A stretch of DNA of 14,928 bases from Bacteroidia bacterium. GTDB taxonomy: Bacteria; Bacteroidota; Bacteroidia; NS11-12g; UBA955. The translations under genes and the position numbers were made by a program. The stretch lies in contig JALOAG010000022.1 of the NCBI GenBank assembly GCA_023228875.1, forward strand, positions 1 to 14,928, written 5' to 3'. The notes under the pieces are model-generated. The model did no database searches, had not been told where the DNA came from, and saw only the letters and a program-made list of their open reading frames with translations. Of this stretch, positions 1-7,853 are shown piece after piece (the stretch's first letter is position 1; every line of letters starts with the position of its first letter).

Positions 1-158
1 CTTCCAACTTTTTAAATGGACATCAATTCCTACATAAATGTTTTGTCCTTTAAAACTGATTGTTGTACTTTTACTTTTGGTCTGCATAAGTCCCAGGTTT
101 TAGTGAATAAATTGTTTGTTAAAAAAAAATCAATTTACAAAAACTTTGGGGCTTATGT

Positions 159-464
159 TTGTTTAGATTACAAACATACAGCCTCAGCGGTCTTGTAACA
201 AATAACATGGGCCGTAATGTTCGTGACGGAGATGTCTTCCTATTTGTCAATAAAGCCAGGAATCGGTTAAAATTGCTTCACATGGAACCCGGAGGCCTGG
301 TCATATACTCAAAACTTCTGGAAGAAGGTCGTTTTCGTGTTCCTTCCCGGGTTGCTCAGCACAACTCCATCACCATACAATGGGTCGATTTGGTTATGAT
401 GGTAGAGGGGATCATCACAGATCCCGGAGCTCGCTTAAAACGTTTAAAAAGAATCAATTATTAG
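159..464 (+). pseudogene. tnpB: IS66-family Orf2 (TnpB), damaged N-terminus
   Basis: This is the IS66 accessory protein needed for transposition together with TnpC; its biochemical role is poorly understood. The visible part matches the family core: LSGLV, then G-D-V-F-L-F-V-N-K, R-L-K-L-L, E-P-G-G-L-V-I-Y and, near the end, W-V-D-L-V-M-M-V-E-G-I. The frame is 101 codons against about 115 usually, and its only available start is TTG at 159. The usual N-terminal block with the D-M-R-K-G motif just before LSGLV is missing. The ATG at 155 hits TAG after three codons. A different frame across 152-171 reads A-Y-V-C-L-D-Y, which resembles the family's early Y-x-C segment. I infer small deletions around 170-182 that removed D-M-R-K-G and shifted the frame. 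No tnpA is visible in the 158 bases upstream, which hold nothing I recognise. The product is probably non-functional. Confidence 0.75.
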
Positions 465-483
465 TTAAAAAAAGGTCAAAATA

Positions 484-515
484 TTTGGTCATGTAAAAAC
501 TTGTTACTATCTTTG
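484..515 (+). promoter_or_regulatory. Bacteroidota-type promoter for IS66 tnpC
   Basis: TTTG at 484-487 and TATCTTTG at 508-515 are separated by 20 bp. This fits the known Bacteroidota primary sigma consensus of a -33 TTTG and a -7 TAnnTTTG with a 19-21 bp gap. Transcription would start near 520, just upstream of the AGGA ribosome-binding site at 528-531. It lies in the tnpB-tnpC gap, so tnpC can be expressed independently of the damaged tnpB. This is also the best single sequence clue to the host phylum. Confidence 0.7.
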
Positions 516-537
516 TATCAAGTAATTAGGACGACAA

Positions 538-2109
538 ATGACCTTAGAAGAAAGCCTTTTACAACTCCAAAAATTAACAGAAGAGAACGCCTCTCTTCGC
601 GAACAGATAGCCGTAAAAGACGCTACTATTTCAAAGCAAGAGTTGGAAATAGACCGTCTTAGGAAAATCATTTTTGGCAAAAAGAGTGAACGGTTCATTC
701 CTACAGATCCTAATGTCCGCCAGTTAGACATCTTTGGTGAAGCACTAAGCCGGCAAGAGAAAGCAGCACTGGAAAGAGCTGCAGAGCAGGAACAAGAGCT
801 TATTACAAGAGTAATAAGTGTAAAAAAGCCACGTACTCCGCGTAAAGACATCTCTTTGGAAGGACTGCGTGTGGAAGAGACTATCATTGATCCTGAAGGC
901 ATTAATTTGGAAGATTATGTATGTATAGGTACTGAAGAGACCAGTCGTCTGGCTCTAAGACCTGCTGAGTTCTATATCAAGAAGATTATCCGTAGAAAAT
1001 ATGTTCTCAAGAACCAGGCAGACAAGTTACAGGAAGAAAACAGAACACCTACTGTACTTATAGCGCCTCTTCCTCCGGCTCCTTTGCACAAATGTATGGC
1101 AGATACTACGCTTTTAACAGATATCATCATTCAAAAATACCTTTACCACATACCTTTTCATCGACAGTTGGCTCGGTTTTCCAACCTGGGGGTGCGTATA
1201 AGTTCTTCTACCGTGGGAGACTGGTTCTCCCGAAGTTGTGAGTTGCTCAAACCTTTGTATGATCTTCTCCGACGACGGGTTCTTTCTTCTGACTATATCC
1301 AGGTAGATGAAAGTACTCTTCCTGTGATAGACAATGAAAAGCAGCGAGCTGTTAAAGGTTACGTCTGGGCAGTTCACAGTCCGGATACAGCAGAGGTGTT
1401 CTTTCATTACGACAGAGGATCGCGTTCCGAAAGAACGGCCATGTTATTGCTGCATGATTTTAAAGGGGCTATTCAGACAGACGGTTATAATGTATACCAG
1501 AAGCTGGAACAACTTGAAGGTAAACTGATGCTGGGTTGTTGGGCACATGCACGACGTAAATTTGATGAATCGTTGGTAGAGAACAAAAAGTTGGCAACTG
1601 ATGCTTTATTTCAAATCCAATCTCTCTATGCCATAGAAAGAGAAGCTGATGAGGGGCAACTATCACTTGAAGAAAGAAAAGCGTTACGGTACAACAAAGC
1701 GTATCCCATATTGGTAACCTTTGAAAAATGGCTTCATGACAACTACAAATCCTTGCTTCCTCAGAGTCGGACGGCAAAAGCCATAGCTTATACCTACAGT
1801 CTTTTTCCACAACTCTCCCGGTATCATCTGGACGGCAGATACAAAATAGACAATAATCTGATTGAAAATGCCATTCGTCCGCTGGCTTTGGGAAGGAAAA
1901 ACTATCTGTTCTGTGGAAGCGGCGATGCCGCTATAAGAGCTTCCATGGTTTACTCTCTTCTGGGTTCCTGTAAAGCAGCCGGTGTGAACCCCGAACAGTG
2001 GCTGGAAGATGTTCTTTCCAAAATGTATTTGTACACTACCGGAAAAGGCAATCTGGAAGATCTGCTCCCGGCTAATTGGGCAAAATCAAAATCTGCAAAC
2101 AACTTGTAA
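538..2109 (+). CDS. tnpC: IS66-family transposase (TnpC), full length
   Basis: This DDE transposase carries out cut and strand transfer of the IS66 element. It has 523 residues, within the usual family range. Residues 1-45 form a coiled-coil-like segment with heptad leucines, followed by F-G-K-K-S-E-R at 46-52, the IS66 N-terminal hallmark. The likely catalytic residues are D257 (I-Q-V-D-E-S-T), D315 (I-Q-T-D-G-Y) and E443 (N-N-L-I-E-N-A-I-R-P). The G-C-W-A-H-A-R-R-K-F motif sits at 333-342 and the C-terminal R-K-N-Y-L-F-C-G at 453-460. The CxxC zinc-binding pair found near residue 130 in many proteobacterial homologues is absent. The ATG at 538 is supported by AGGA six bases upstream and by the promoter at 484-515. 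There are no internal stops. The gene appears intact, although its partner tnpB is damaged. I could not identify the element's terminal inverted repeats. Confidence 0.95.
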   Translation: MTLEESLLQLQKLTEENASLREQIAVKDATISKQELEIDRLRKIIFGKKSERFIPTDPNVRQLDIFGEALSRQEKAALERAAEQEQELITRVISVKKPRTPRKDISLEGLRVEETIIDPEGINLEDYVCIGTEETSRLALRPAEFYIKKIIRRKYVLKNQADKLQEENRTPTVLIAPLPPAPLHKCMADTTLLTDIIIQKYLYHIPFHRQLARFSNLGVRISSSTVGDWFSRSCELLKPLYDLLRRRVLSSDYIQVDESTLPVIDNEKQRAVKGYVWAVHSPDTAEVFFHYDRGSRSERTAMLLLHDFKGAIQTDGYNVYQKLEQLEGKLMLGCWAHARRKFDESLVENKKLATDALFQIQSLYAIEREADEGQLSLEERKALRYNKAYPILVTFEKWLHDNYKSLLPQSRTAKAIAYTYSLFPQLSRYHLDGRYKIDNNLIENAIRPLALGRKNYLFCGSGDAAIRASMVYSLLGSCKAAGVNPEQWLEDVLSKMYLYTTGKGNLEDLLPANWAKSKSANNL

Positions 2110-2135
2110 AGTTTTACTACTACTCATACAACTTC

Positions 2136-2160
2136 AGGCCAACTTCACTCAAATTGGCCT
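2136..2160 (+). terminator. Terminator-like hairpin after tnpC
   Basis: AGGCCAA at 2136-2142 pairs perfectly with TTGGCCT at 2154-2160 across an 11-nt loop, 27 bases after the tnpC stop. It is followed by AACTTTT, a short and imperfect T tract. It could be a weak intrinsic terminator or part of the IS66 end. The palindrome is seen directly; its function is inferred. Confidence 0.4.
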
Positions 2161-2236
2161 AACTTTTACAAAAATCACACAAACTTGTACAACTACTTAG
2201 AAAAGTTAGGTTGGAGTTAGCAATGTTGGACGGGTT

Positions 2237-2518
2237 TTATCGGATGCTTACTTTCACTCCAGCCTCTAATAATTTCTTTAATATCACTATTCTATTTGCT
2301 GTCTGATAATATTTTCCCATCCACACTTTGTCATTACCCAAAAATTGAGTAATGGTTTTCTTGATTTTTGAACGATTGGGTCCGTCTGCTTTGGCTTGAC
2401 ACCCAGATCCCTTAAATTCAGAGGTATGAGCTTTAGCCTCAACCAGTATCAATGTGGAATCTTCTGCAATTCCTATTGCATCCCATTGAGGAGACCGTAC
2501 TTCACCTCTGTTGTACAA
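2237..2518 (-). pseudogene. Fragment of a PD-(D/E)XK nuclease-like protein
   Basis: This stretch of 93 codons includes W-D-A-I-G-I at its start and L-I-L-V-E-A-K-A-H about 12 residues later. The spacing of D and E-x-K fits the catalytic core of PD-(D/E)XK nucleases such as restriction-like or Holliday-junction enzymes. It ends with V-W-M-G-K-Y-Y-Q-T-A-N-R, then a stop (2237-2239) right after V-S-I-R. Both ends look cut. There is no credible start: the frame opens with TTG at 2518 inside the istA fragment, and the core motif lies almost at the N-terminus where 50 or more residues would be expected before it. I infer that the rest was lost through IS21 insertion or a later deletion. Recognition of the fold rests on the motif alone, and I do not know the protein's biological role. 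Confidence 0.55.
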
Positions 2519-2894
2519 TCACAGGGGCAAAGATCTTCTCTTTCTTGCGTACATATTTAACAAAATTGTAAACTGTCTTGCTGTTGACTTTGGGCAAATC
2601 GGGATAATGCTCCTTTAGACGATCCTCTACAACAGCTGCAGGTAAACCATTATCAAGCTCTAAAAGATGCTTTACAAATAGATACCAAGGGTCCAAAATC
2701 TTCTCATATACCCGCTTTTTGTCAACAAACTCCATGAACTCTGTCTCGTTCATTTTCCTGTATTTAGCTACAGTTCGGCGGTCAATTCCAAGATCTCGTC
2801 CTATTTTAACATCTGAGTTACCGCTGATTAATGAAAGTTGTTTAACTTTGTGCCACATAATTACCTTTCTAAAAGGTGATTTCTGAGTCTTCAT
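2502..2894 (-). pseudogene. istA: IS21-family transposase IstA, N-terminal fragment
   Basis: The 130 codons match the N-terminal DNA-binding part of Bacteroidota IS21 IstA: M-W-H-K-V-K, then a helix-turn-helix (I-G-R-D-L-G-I-D-R-R-T-V-A-K-Y), and later V-E-D-R-L-K-E-H-Y-P-D-L-P and S-K-T-V-Y-N-F-V-K-Y-V-R. Full-length IstA is about 400-520 residues and carries a DDE catalytic domain. All of that, and istB, are missing. The frame changes into the nuclease-like fragment near 2510, which marks the breakpoint. The ATG at 2894 lies about 60 bases inside the IS21 terminal boxes, as expected for the element's 5' end. A TACATTTG sequence on the minus strand (2919-2926) could be a -7 element, but no TTTG lies at the right distance. 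Confidence 0.85.
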
Positions 2895-3027
2895 AAAATT
2901 TGTATTTGAGTTGATCTACAAATGTATGAAGACTCTTATTTTAACCTTTTTTTATGTACATCGCATGTTGCCGATTTCTGTACATATGATATTGCCGAAA
3001 AATGTACATACAAAGTTACTGATTACA
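2510..3027 (-). mobile_element. Truncated IS21-family element (5' end only)
   Basis: This is the remnant of an insertion sequence: the istA N-terminal fragment plus its upstream terminal region. On the minus strand the element begins TGTAATCAG at 3027, with the TG terminal dinucleotide typical of IS21 ends, and breaks off near 2510. The other end, istB and any target-site duplication are not present. Only three bases (CCC, 3028-3030) separate it from the first CRISPR repeat. The left limit is approximate, set by the change from istA-like to nuclease-like coding sequence. Confidence 0.7.
2955..3027 (-). repeat. IS21 terminal repeats, 24-bp period
   Basis: TGTACA occurs at 2955, 2979 and 3003, exactly 24 bp apart, each followed by AT. 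The first two units also share T-T-G-C-C-G-A about 13 bases on, and the third has a related TTACTGAT. Multiple terminal repeats at each end, bound by the transposase, are a known IS21 trait. The outer edge is ...GATTACA at 3027. Confidence 0.75.
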
Positions 3028-3030
3028 CCC

Positions 3031-6000
3031 GTTTCAATCCACGCACCCCTTGCGAGGTGCGACCTGCTGTTTTTCCGCCTCCATAGCCATTAGCTCCGTT
3101 TCAATCCACGCACCCCTTGCGAGGTGCGACCTTCGTTGTCCACAAATATTCTACCTGTTGTAAGTTTCAATCCACGCACCCCTTGCGAGGTGCGACTTGA
3201 TATGTAGCAATGTCGTTGTGGTAAGCACGTGTTTCAATCCACGCACCCCTTGCGAGGTGCGACCCATTTCATAAAAGAGGGAGTCACAGTTGGTGTGTTT
3301 CAATCCACGCACCCCTTGCGAGGTGCGACCTGTTTTTTGATAGCTTCAATAACTTCCAAGTTAGTTTCAATCCACGCACCCCTTGCGAGGTGCGACAAAA
3401 GCACCGTGAGTACCTTCTCCTTTTATACAAGTTTCAATCCACGCACCCCTTGCGAGGTGCGACAAAAACGAAAACAAAGAGCTTACCGAACTCTTTGTTT
3501 CAATCCACGCACCCCTTGCGAGGTGCGACTTCATCCTTAAGGTCATGTATGTAGATCCCATCCGGTTTCAATCCACGCACCCCTTGCGAGGTGCGACAAA
3601 AGCACCGTGAGTACCTTCTCCTTTTATACAAGTTTCAATCCACGCACCCCTTGCGAGGTGCGACTTCATCCTTAAGGTCATGTATGTAGATCCCATCCGG
3701 TTTCAATCCACGCACCCCTTGCGAGGTGCGACGCAGACGCAGACGTAGGGCCGACATTCGAGTACAGTTTCAATCCACGCACCCCTTGCGAGGTGCGACA
3801 ATTTGGTAGCATACGATAAGGCAAGTACCAGAGGTTTCAATCCACGCACCCCTTGCGAGGTGCGACTCAGCCCGGCAAGGCACAGCCTGTTTATTCAGGT
3901 TTCAATCCACGCACCCCTTGCGAGGTGCGACCACGACATCAAGCAAATTGACAACGAGGCTTACAGTTTCAATCCACGCACCCCTTGCGAGGTGCGACTA
4001 ATTGATGGTAATTTTGTTAGTGGTGGTTCACGGTTTCAATCCACGCACCCCTTGCGAGGTGCGACTCCTCAACCGGAGTTTGTTTGCTTTCTCCATCTTG
4101 TTTCAATCCACGCACCCCTTGCGAGGTGCGACCATTTAAGCCTGCAACAAAGCATATGGTCAAATGGTTTCAATCCACGCACCCCTTGCGAGGTGCGACT
4201 TTATTCGGGTGCTTATACAGATAACTATTTATTGTTTCAATCCACGCACCCCTTGCGAGGTGCGACTCTTTCCGCACTTGTACCTTGTGAACAGCATTAC
4301 CGTTTCAATCCACGCACCCCTTGCGAGGTGCGACTCCTACTGTCTTTACTTTGTTTACAACGACATCTGTTGTTTCAATCCACGCACCCCTTGCGAGGTG
4401 CGACGGGATAGCGAAAATAACGCTTTCAAATTTCACGGTTTCAATCCACGCACCCCTTGCGAGGTGCGACTTCTCACGAAAAGGCTGTTGTTGCTCCGAA
4501 ATGGTTTCAATCCACGCACCCCTTGCGAGGTGCGACCTTATACCTGGGAGCAATACAAAAGCTTTTTAAGGTTTCAATCCACGCACCCCTTGCGAGGTGC
4601 GACATGGCGACATTTTGCGGTATGTACATCAACCTGATGTTTCAATCCACGCACCCCTTGCGAGGTGCGACGTCATAGGGGAGTGGACAGATGTAGGGGC
4701 AAACGATGTTTCAATCCACGCACCCCTTGCGAGGTGCGACTAACTCTGACGACTTGCACAATGCACTTGTAATTGTTTCAATCCACGCACCCCTTGCGAG
4801 GTGCGACAGATATTCAAGGGATATAATTGTGGATAGATTAGTTTCAATCCACGCACCCCTTGCGAGGTGCGACCTTACAGAATTACAAGAGTTTTGCCGA
4901 CTACAAGGTTTCAATCCACGCACCCCTTGCGAGGTGCGACCAAGGGTAATGGTTGGAGTAGCCGACAGCAGGAGTTTCAATCCACGCACCCCTTGCGAGG
5001 TGCGACCATATATGGGATAACTGGGCTGATGAGGAAGGAGTTTCAATCCACGCACCCCTTGCGAGGTGCGACGGTAATGGTATAGGTAATAAAGAGGGAG
5101 ATAGTATGTTTCAATCCACGCACCCCTTGCGAGGTGCGACTTTATGCGGAAATGGTTGAAGAGTTACTTCACAAGTTTCAATCCACGCACCCCTTGCGAG
5201 GTGCGACTATTGCAATCCGCTTTCTTCGCATTTGTAAAAATGTTTCAATCCACGCACCCCTTGCGAGGTGCGACCATAAGCCAAACAAGTCTTGTGTAAA
5301 TATGATAAGGTTTCAATCCACGCACCCCTTGCGAGGTGCGACTTGATTGCCGAAGAAAGGCAACGACAAATTACAGTTTCAATCCACGCACCCCTTGCGA
5401 GGTGCGACACCAAAGGGGTAGACTGCGACTCCTGGAGCAAAGTTTCAATCCACGCACCCCTTGCGAGGTGCGACTACAGCCATTGCTGCTATGAAAGAAG
5501 CTGAAGAGTTTCAATCCACGCACCCCTTGCGAGGTGCGACCCTTTTATTTTGCGACATGCTGCAAAAGAGTGGGGTTTCAATCCACGCACCCCTTGCGAG
5601 GTGCGACGTTTGCAAACTTTACAGACGTATCGCTGGAATACGGTTTCAATCCACGCACCCCTTGCGAGGTGCGACAAGCAGAGCATGGCCAACAACTGGG
5701 CCGGATTATTTGTTTCAATCCACGCACCCCTTGCGAGGTGCGACTTTTCGCTGAAGTCTTTGCTGGCTGCCAAAAGGTTGTTTCAATCCACGCACCCCTT
5801 GCGAGGTGCGACCGAAATACTCGGTTGAGGAGTACGAGGCTATGCAGTTTCAATCCACGCACCCCTTGCGAGGTGCGACAGAACAAGGATGGCGGGTTTG
5901 TCAACCAGCCCGTGTTTCAATCCACGCACCCCTTGCGAGGTGCGACCCACAAGGCCGACCATGACCGCTGGGGGCGGATGTTTCAATCCACGCACCCCTT

Positions 6001-6346
6001 GCGAGGTGCGACAGGCTGGGTTGCAGATAACGGCGATATTGTGACAGTTTCAATCCACGCACCCCTTGCGAGGTGCGACTGCTTTGCTGCTTTGTTCTTT
6101 GCTGCTTTGCTCAGGTTTCAATCCACGCACCCCTTGCGAGGTGCGACCGATTTGTGCCTGCTGATATAGTTTATCCCTGTCGTTTCAATCCACGCACCCC
6201 TTGCGAGGTGCGACACCCATCTTCCTTGTCCATCAGTACACCCTTTTGTTTCAATCCACGCACCCCTTGCGAGGTGCGACCAAAATAATTGTCTTTGTTG
6301 TTGTTAAATCCTTGTTTCAATCCACGCACCCCTTGCGAGGTGCGAC
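3031..6346 (-). CRISPR. Type I-C CRISPR array, 50 repeats and 49 spacers
   Basis: A 33-bp repeat (3031-3063 on the plus strand is one copy) recurs 50 times, the last at 6314-6346. Spacers are 32-37 bp, mostly 33-35, mean 34. By eye all 50 repeats are identical, including both end copies. On the minus strand the repeat starts GTCGCACC and ends GGATTGAAAC, the standard I-C form and orientation. It can fold into CGCACCTC / GGGGTGCG, an 8-bp stem with one T-G wobble, capped by GCAA, leaving an 11-nt 3' part expected to become the crRNA 5' handle. Transcription should therefore run leftward from the leader beside cas2, making 6314-6346 the youngest end and 3031 the oldest. Spacers 6 and 9 and spacers 8 and 10, counted from 3031, are identical pairs. 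Open frames reading through the repeats are not genes. Confidence 0.99.
3397..3699. repeat. Duplicated spacer block inside the array
   Basis: The spacer at 3397-3430 is identical to that at 3598-3631 (34 bp), and the spacer at 3530-3564 is identical to that at 3665-3699 (35 bp). The order is A-B-C-A-C, where B (3464-3496) occurs only once. The simplest reading is duplication of an A-B-C block by recombination between identical repeats, with loss of B from one copy, or an unequal exchange in one or two steps. Confidence 0.97.
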
Positions 6347-6515
6347 AGTAGAGTGGTTAAGTTATTAGAACTTTGATGAGTAAAGCTCCATTTCCGCTAA
6401 AGTAATGAAATATTTATAGAATTGGTAAAAAATAATTAAAGAATATAGCTAACCAAATGAACGTCAAGTATCGCTGATTCTCCTATGATTTAATGAGAGC
6501 TTAAGGTAGGCGGAG
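6347..6515 (-). promoter_or_regulatory. CRISPR leader
   Basis: This is 169 AT-rich bases between the cas2 stop (6516-6518) and the newest repeat. Position and orientation fit a type I-C leader, which holds the array promoter and the signals for leader-end spacer integration. There is no open frame of note and no strong terminator after cas2, so read-through from the cas operon into the array is possible. I see no clear TTTG / TAnnTTTG promoter pair here; on the minus strand TACTTTAG (plus positions about 6398-6405) is one base off the -7 consensus but lacks a partner. Confidence 0.75.
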
Positions 6516-6806
6516 CTATAATATCAGTGTTCCTTCAGGATTATAACTTTCTTTACACCCAACATGTTCTATTCTATTTTTAAAGTTATTGCCCAAAAAA
6601 TAATATCTTAGGCTGTCGGTTTCAGGATTGTAAATTGATTCTAGACGATGACGTAATTCTGTAAAAATAGCAGGATCAACCAAACATTCAAATACTGAAT
6701 TTTGAACACGTTGTCCGTAATTAACACACTCTTTTGCAATTTTTCTTAAACGTTTTCGTCCTTCTTGCGTTTTAGTTTCAACATCATAGGTTATTAATAC
6801 CATCAT
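6516..6806 (-). CDS. cas2: CRISPR-associated protein Cas2
   Basis: Cas2 is the structural partner of Cas1 in the spacer-integration complex. The 96 residues begin with the ferredoxin-like first strand, M-V-L-I-T-Y-D-V-E-T, where D8 is the conserved metal-site aspartate. They continue with G-R-K-R-L-R-K-I-A-K and V-Q-N-S-V-F-E-C, matching I-C Cas2 proteins of about 96 residues. Two adjacent ATGs (6806 and 6803) could serve as start, differing by one Met. The gene begins 11 bp after the cas1 stop and is the last gene of the operon, next to the leader. No defect is seen. Confidence 0.97.
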   Translation of the reverse strand: MMVLITYDVETKTQEGRKRLRKIAKECVNYGQRVQNSVFECLVDPAIFTELRHRLESIYNPETDSLRYYFLGNNFKNRIEHVGCKESYNPEGTLIL

Positions 6807-6817
6807 AGGTTTGCTTT

Positions 6818-7849
6818 CTATTTGTTTACAAATACAGGATAATTATCAATATCGCCTCTAATAAAACGCGCCATTAGCATTGCTTGCGCATAAGGTAATA
6901 GACCTACGGAGATAGCTATTTGTAAATATGGATGTTGGATTTTTTTTTGTTTTCGTTTTTGCCAAGCAGTTATTATTTCTTTTCGGGTTTCGTCTGTCAT
7001 TAAAATTCCACCTGCTTCATTATTCTTAAATCCTCGTTTATTAATCTGTTTCCTATTAATTAATGATAGTACTAATCTGTCTGCAAGATATGGTCGAAAC
7101 TCTTCCATCATATCAAGTGCAAGACTTGCTCTACCCGGCCTGTCGACATGTAAAAAACCAACGCACGGATCAAGACCAACACTTTCTAGGGCAGCTTTAA
7201 CTTCATGCATTAAGAGAGTATAAACAAATGAGAGTAATGAGTTAACATTATCTTTAGGAGGGCGACGGCTTCTGCCTTTCAAGAAAAAATCTTCTTTCTG
7301 AGATAGGATTAATTGATTAAACACACCAAAATAGCATTGTGCTGAATCACCTTCAATACCTCTCAATATTTCAACAGAAGGTATTTGAGAAATTTGCTTT
7401 TGTTTTACAGCTAACAAGTTAATTGCTGACTGCAGCTCAGATGATTTGTTTTCTGACTGTTGTTCTCGTAAGGTTCTCTGTAAAACTGTTCGACAGTTTG
7501 CTATTTTTCCAGCTATAAATAGTTTAGCTAATTGAAGTGATTGATTGGGATTATCTGCTATCCTATATTGTTGTCTTCTAAGAAGGACATTTCCAGAAAC
7601 CGGACCGTTAATTCTACATAAAAAACGGCCTTGAGTAGTTAAAAAACTCAGCGCTACGTTACGTTCAGCACAAAGATGCATTGCCGAAGGACTAGCACCC
7701 ATATAACCTAAACAGACAATTCCTTCTATATTATGTATTGGTATTCTAAATTTTTCAATATCGTTTATTTTAATTACAATATTTTCACCATCCCGTGAAA
7801 TGTACGACTCAGGTGTTGTTATATACAGTGTATTTAAAAGTTTTCTCAT
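6818..7849 (-). CDS. cas1: CRISPR-associated integrase Cas1 (type I-C)
   Basis: Cas1 is the metal-dependent integrase that inserts prespacers at the leader-repeat junction, acting with Cas2 and, in I-C, Cas4. The 343 residues have the usual two-part fold: an N-terminal beta domain (L-Y-I-T-T-P-E-S-Y to about residue 85) and a helical catalytic domain. The metal-binding residues are visible as E166 (R-G-I-E-G-D-S-A), H234 (G-F-L-H-V-D-R-P-G-R) and D246 within S-L-A-L-D-M-M-E-E-F-R-P. Length is typical of I-C Cas1. The start is ATG at 7849, only 4 bp after the cas4 stop, so translation is probably coupled. Cas4 is a separate gene, not fused to Cas1 as in some other subtypes. Confidence 0.98.
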   Translation of the reverse strand: MRKLLNTLYITTPESYISRDGENIVIKINDIEKFRIPIHNIEGIVCLGYMGASPSAMHLCAERNVALSFLTTQGRFLCRINGPVSGNVLLRRQQYRIADNPNQSLQLAKLFIAGKIANCRTVLQRTLREQQSENKSSELQSAINLLAVKQKQISQIPSVEILRGIEGDSAQCYFGVFNQLILSQKEDFFLKGRSRRPPKDNVNSLLSFVYTLLMHEVKAALESVGLDPCVGFLHVDRPGRASLALDMMEEFRPYLADRLVLSLINRKQINKRGFKNNEAGGILMTDETRKEIITAWQKRKQKKIQHPYLQIAISVGLLPYAQAMLMARFIRGDIDNYPVFVNK

Positions 7850-7853
7850 TGCG

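Noticed and set aside
507..1810. Antisense and offset open frames across tnpC.
   Set aside because: They overlap a clear full-length transposase, match no family I know and have no ribosome-binding site.
2911..3093. 60-codon plus-strand frame across the IS21 end and the first repeat.
   Set aside because: It spans non-coding IS21 terminal boxes and runs into the CRISPR repeat; no protein features.
3064..6313. Several spacers read as stop-free, phage-like peptides, for example T-K-G-V-D-C-D-S-W-S-K at 5409-5441.
   Set aside because: Eleven codons in six frames are often open by chance, so this cannot identify targets. A database search of the spacers is needed.
3031..6346. Many overlapping open frames with recurring peptides such as FNPRTPCEVR, VSIHAPLARCD and SHLARGAWIET.
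   Set aside because: They are translations of the CRISPR repeat in its different frames and are a known source of spurious protein records.
6384..6517. AGCTCC (6384-6389) and GGAGCT (6512-6517) as an inverted repeat spanning the leader.
   Set aside because: Six bases over more than 120 bp in AT-rich DNA is expected by chance, and one arm overlaps the cas2 stop.
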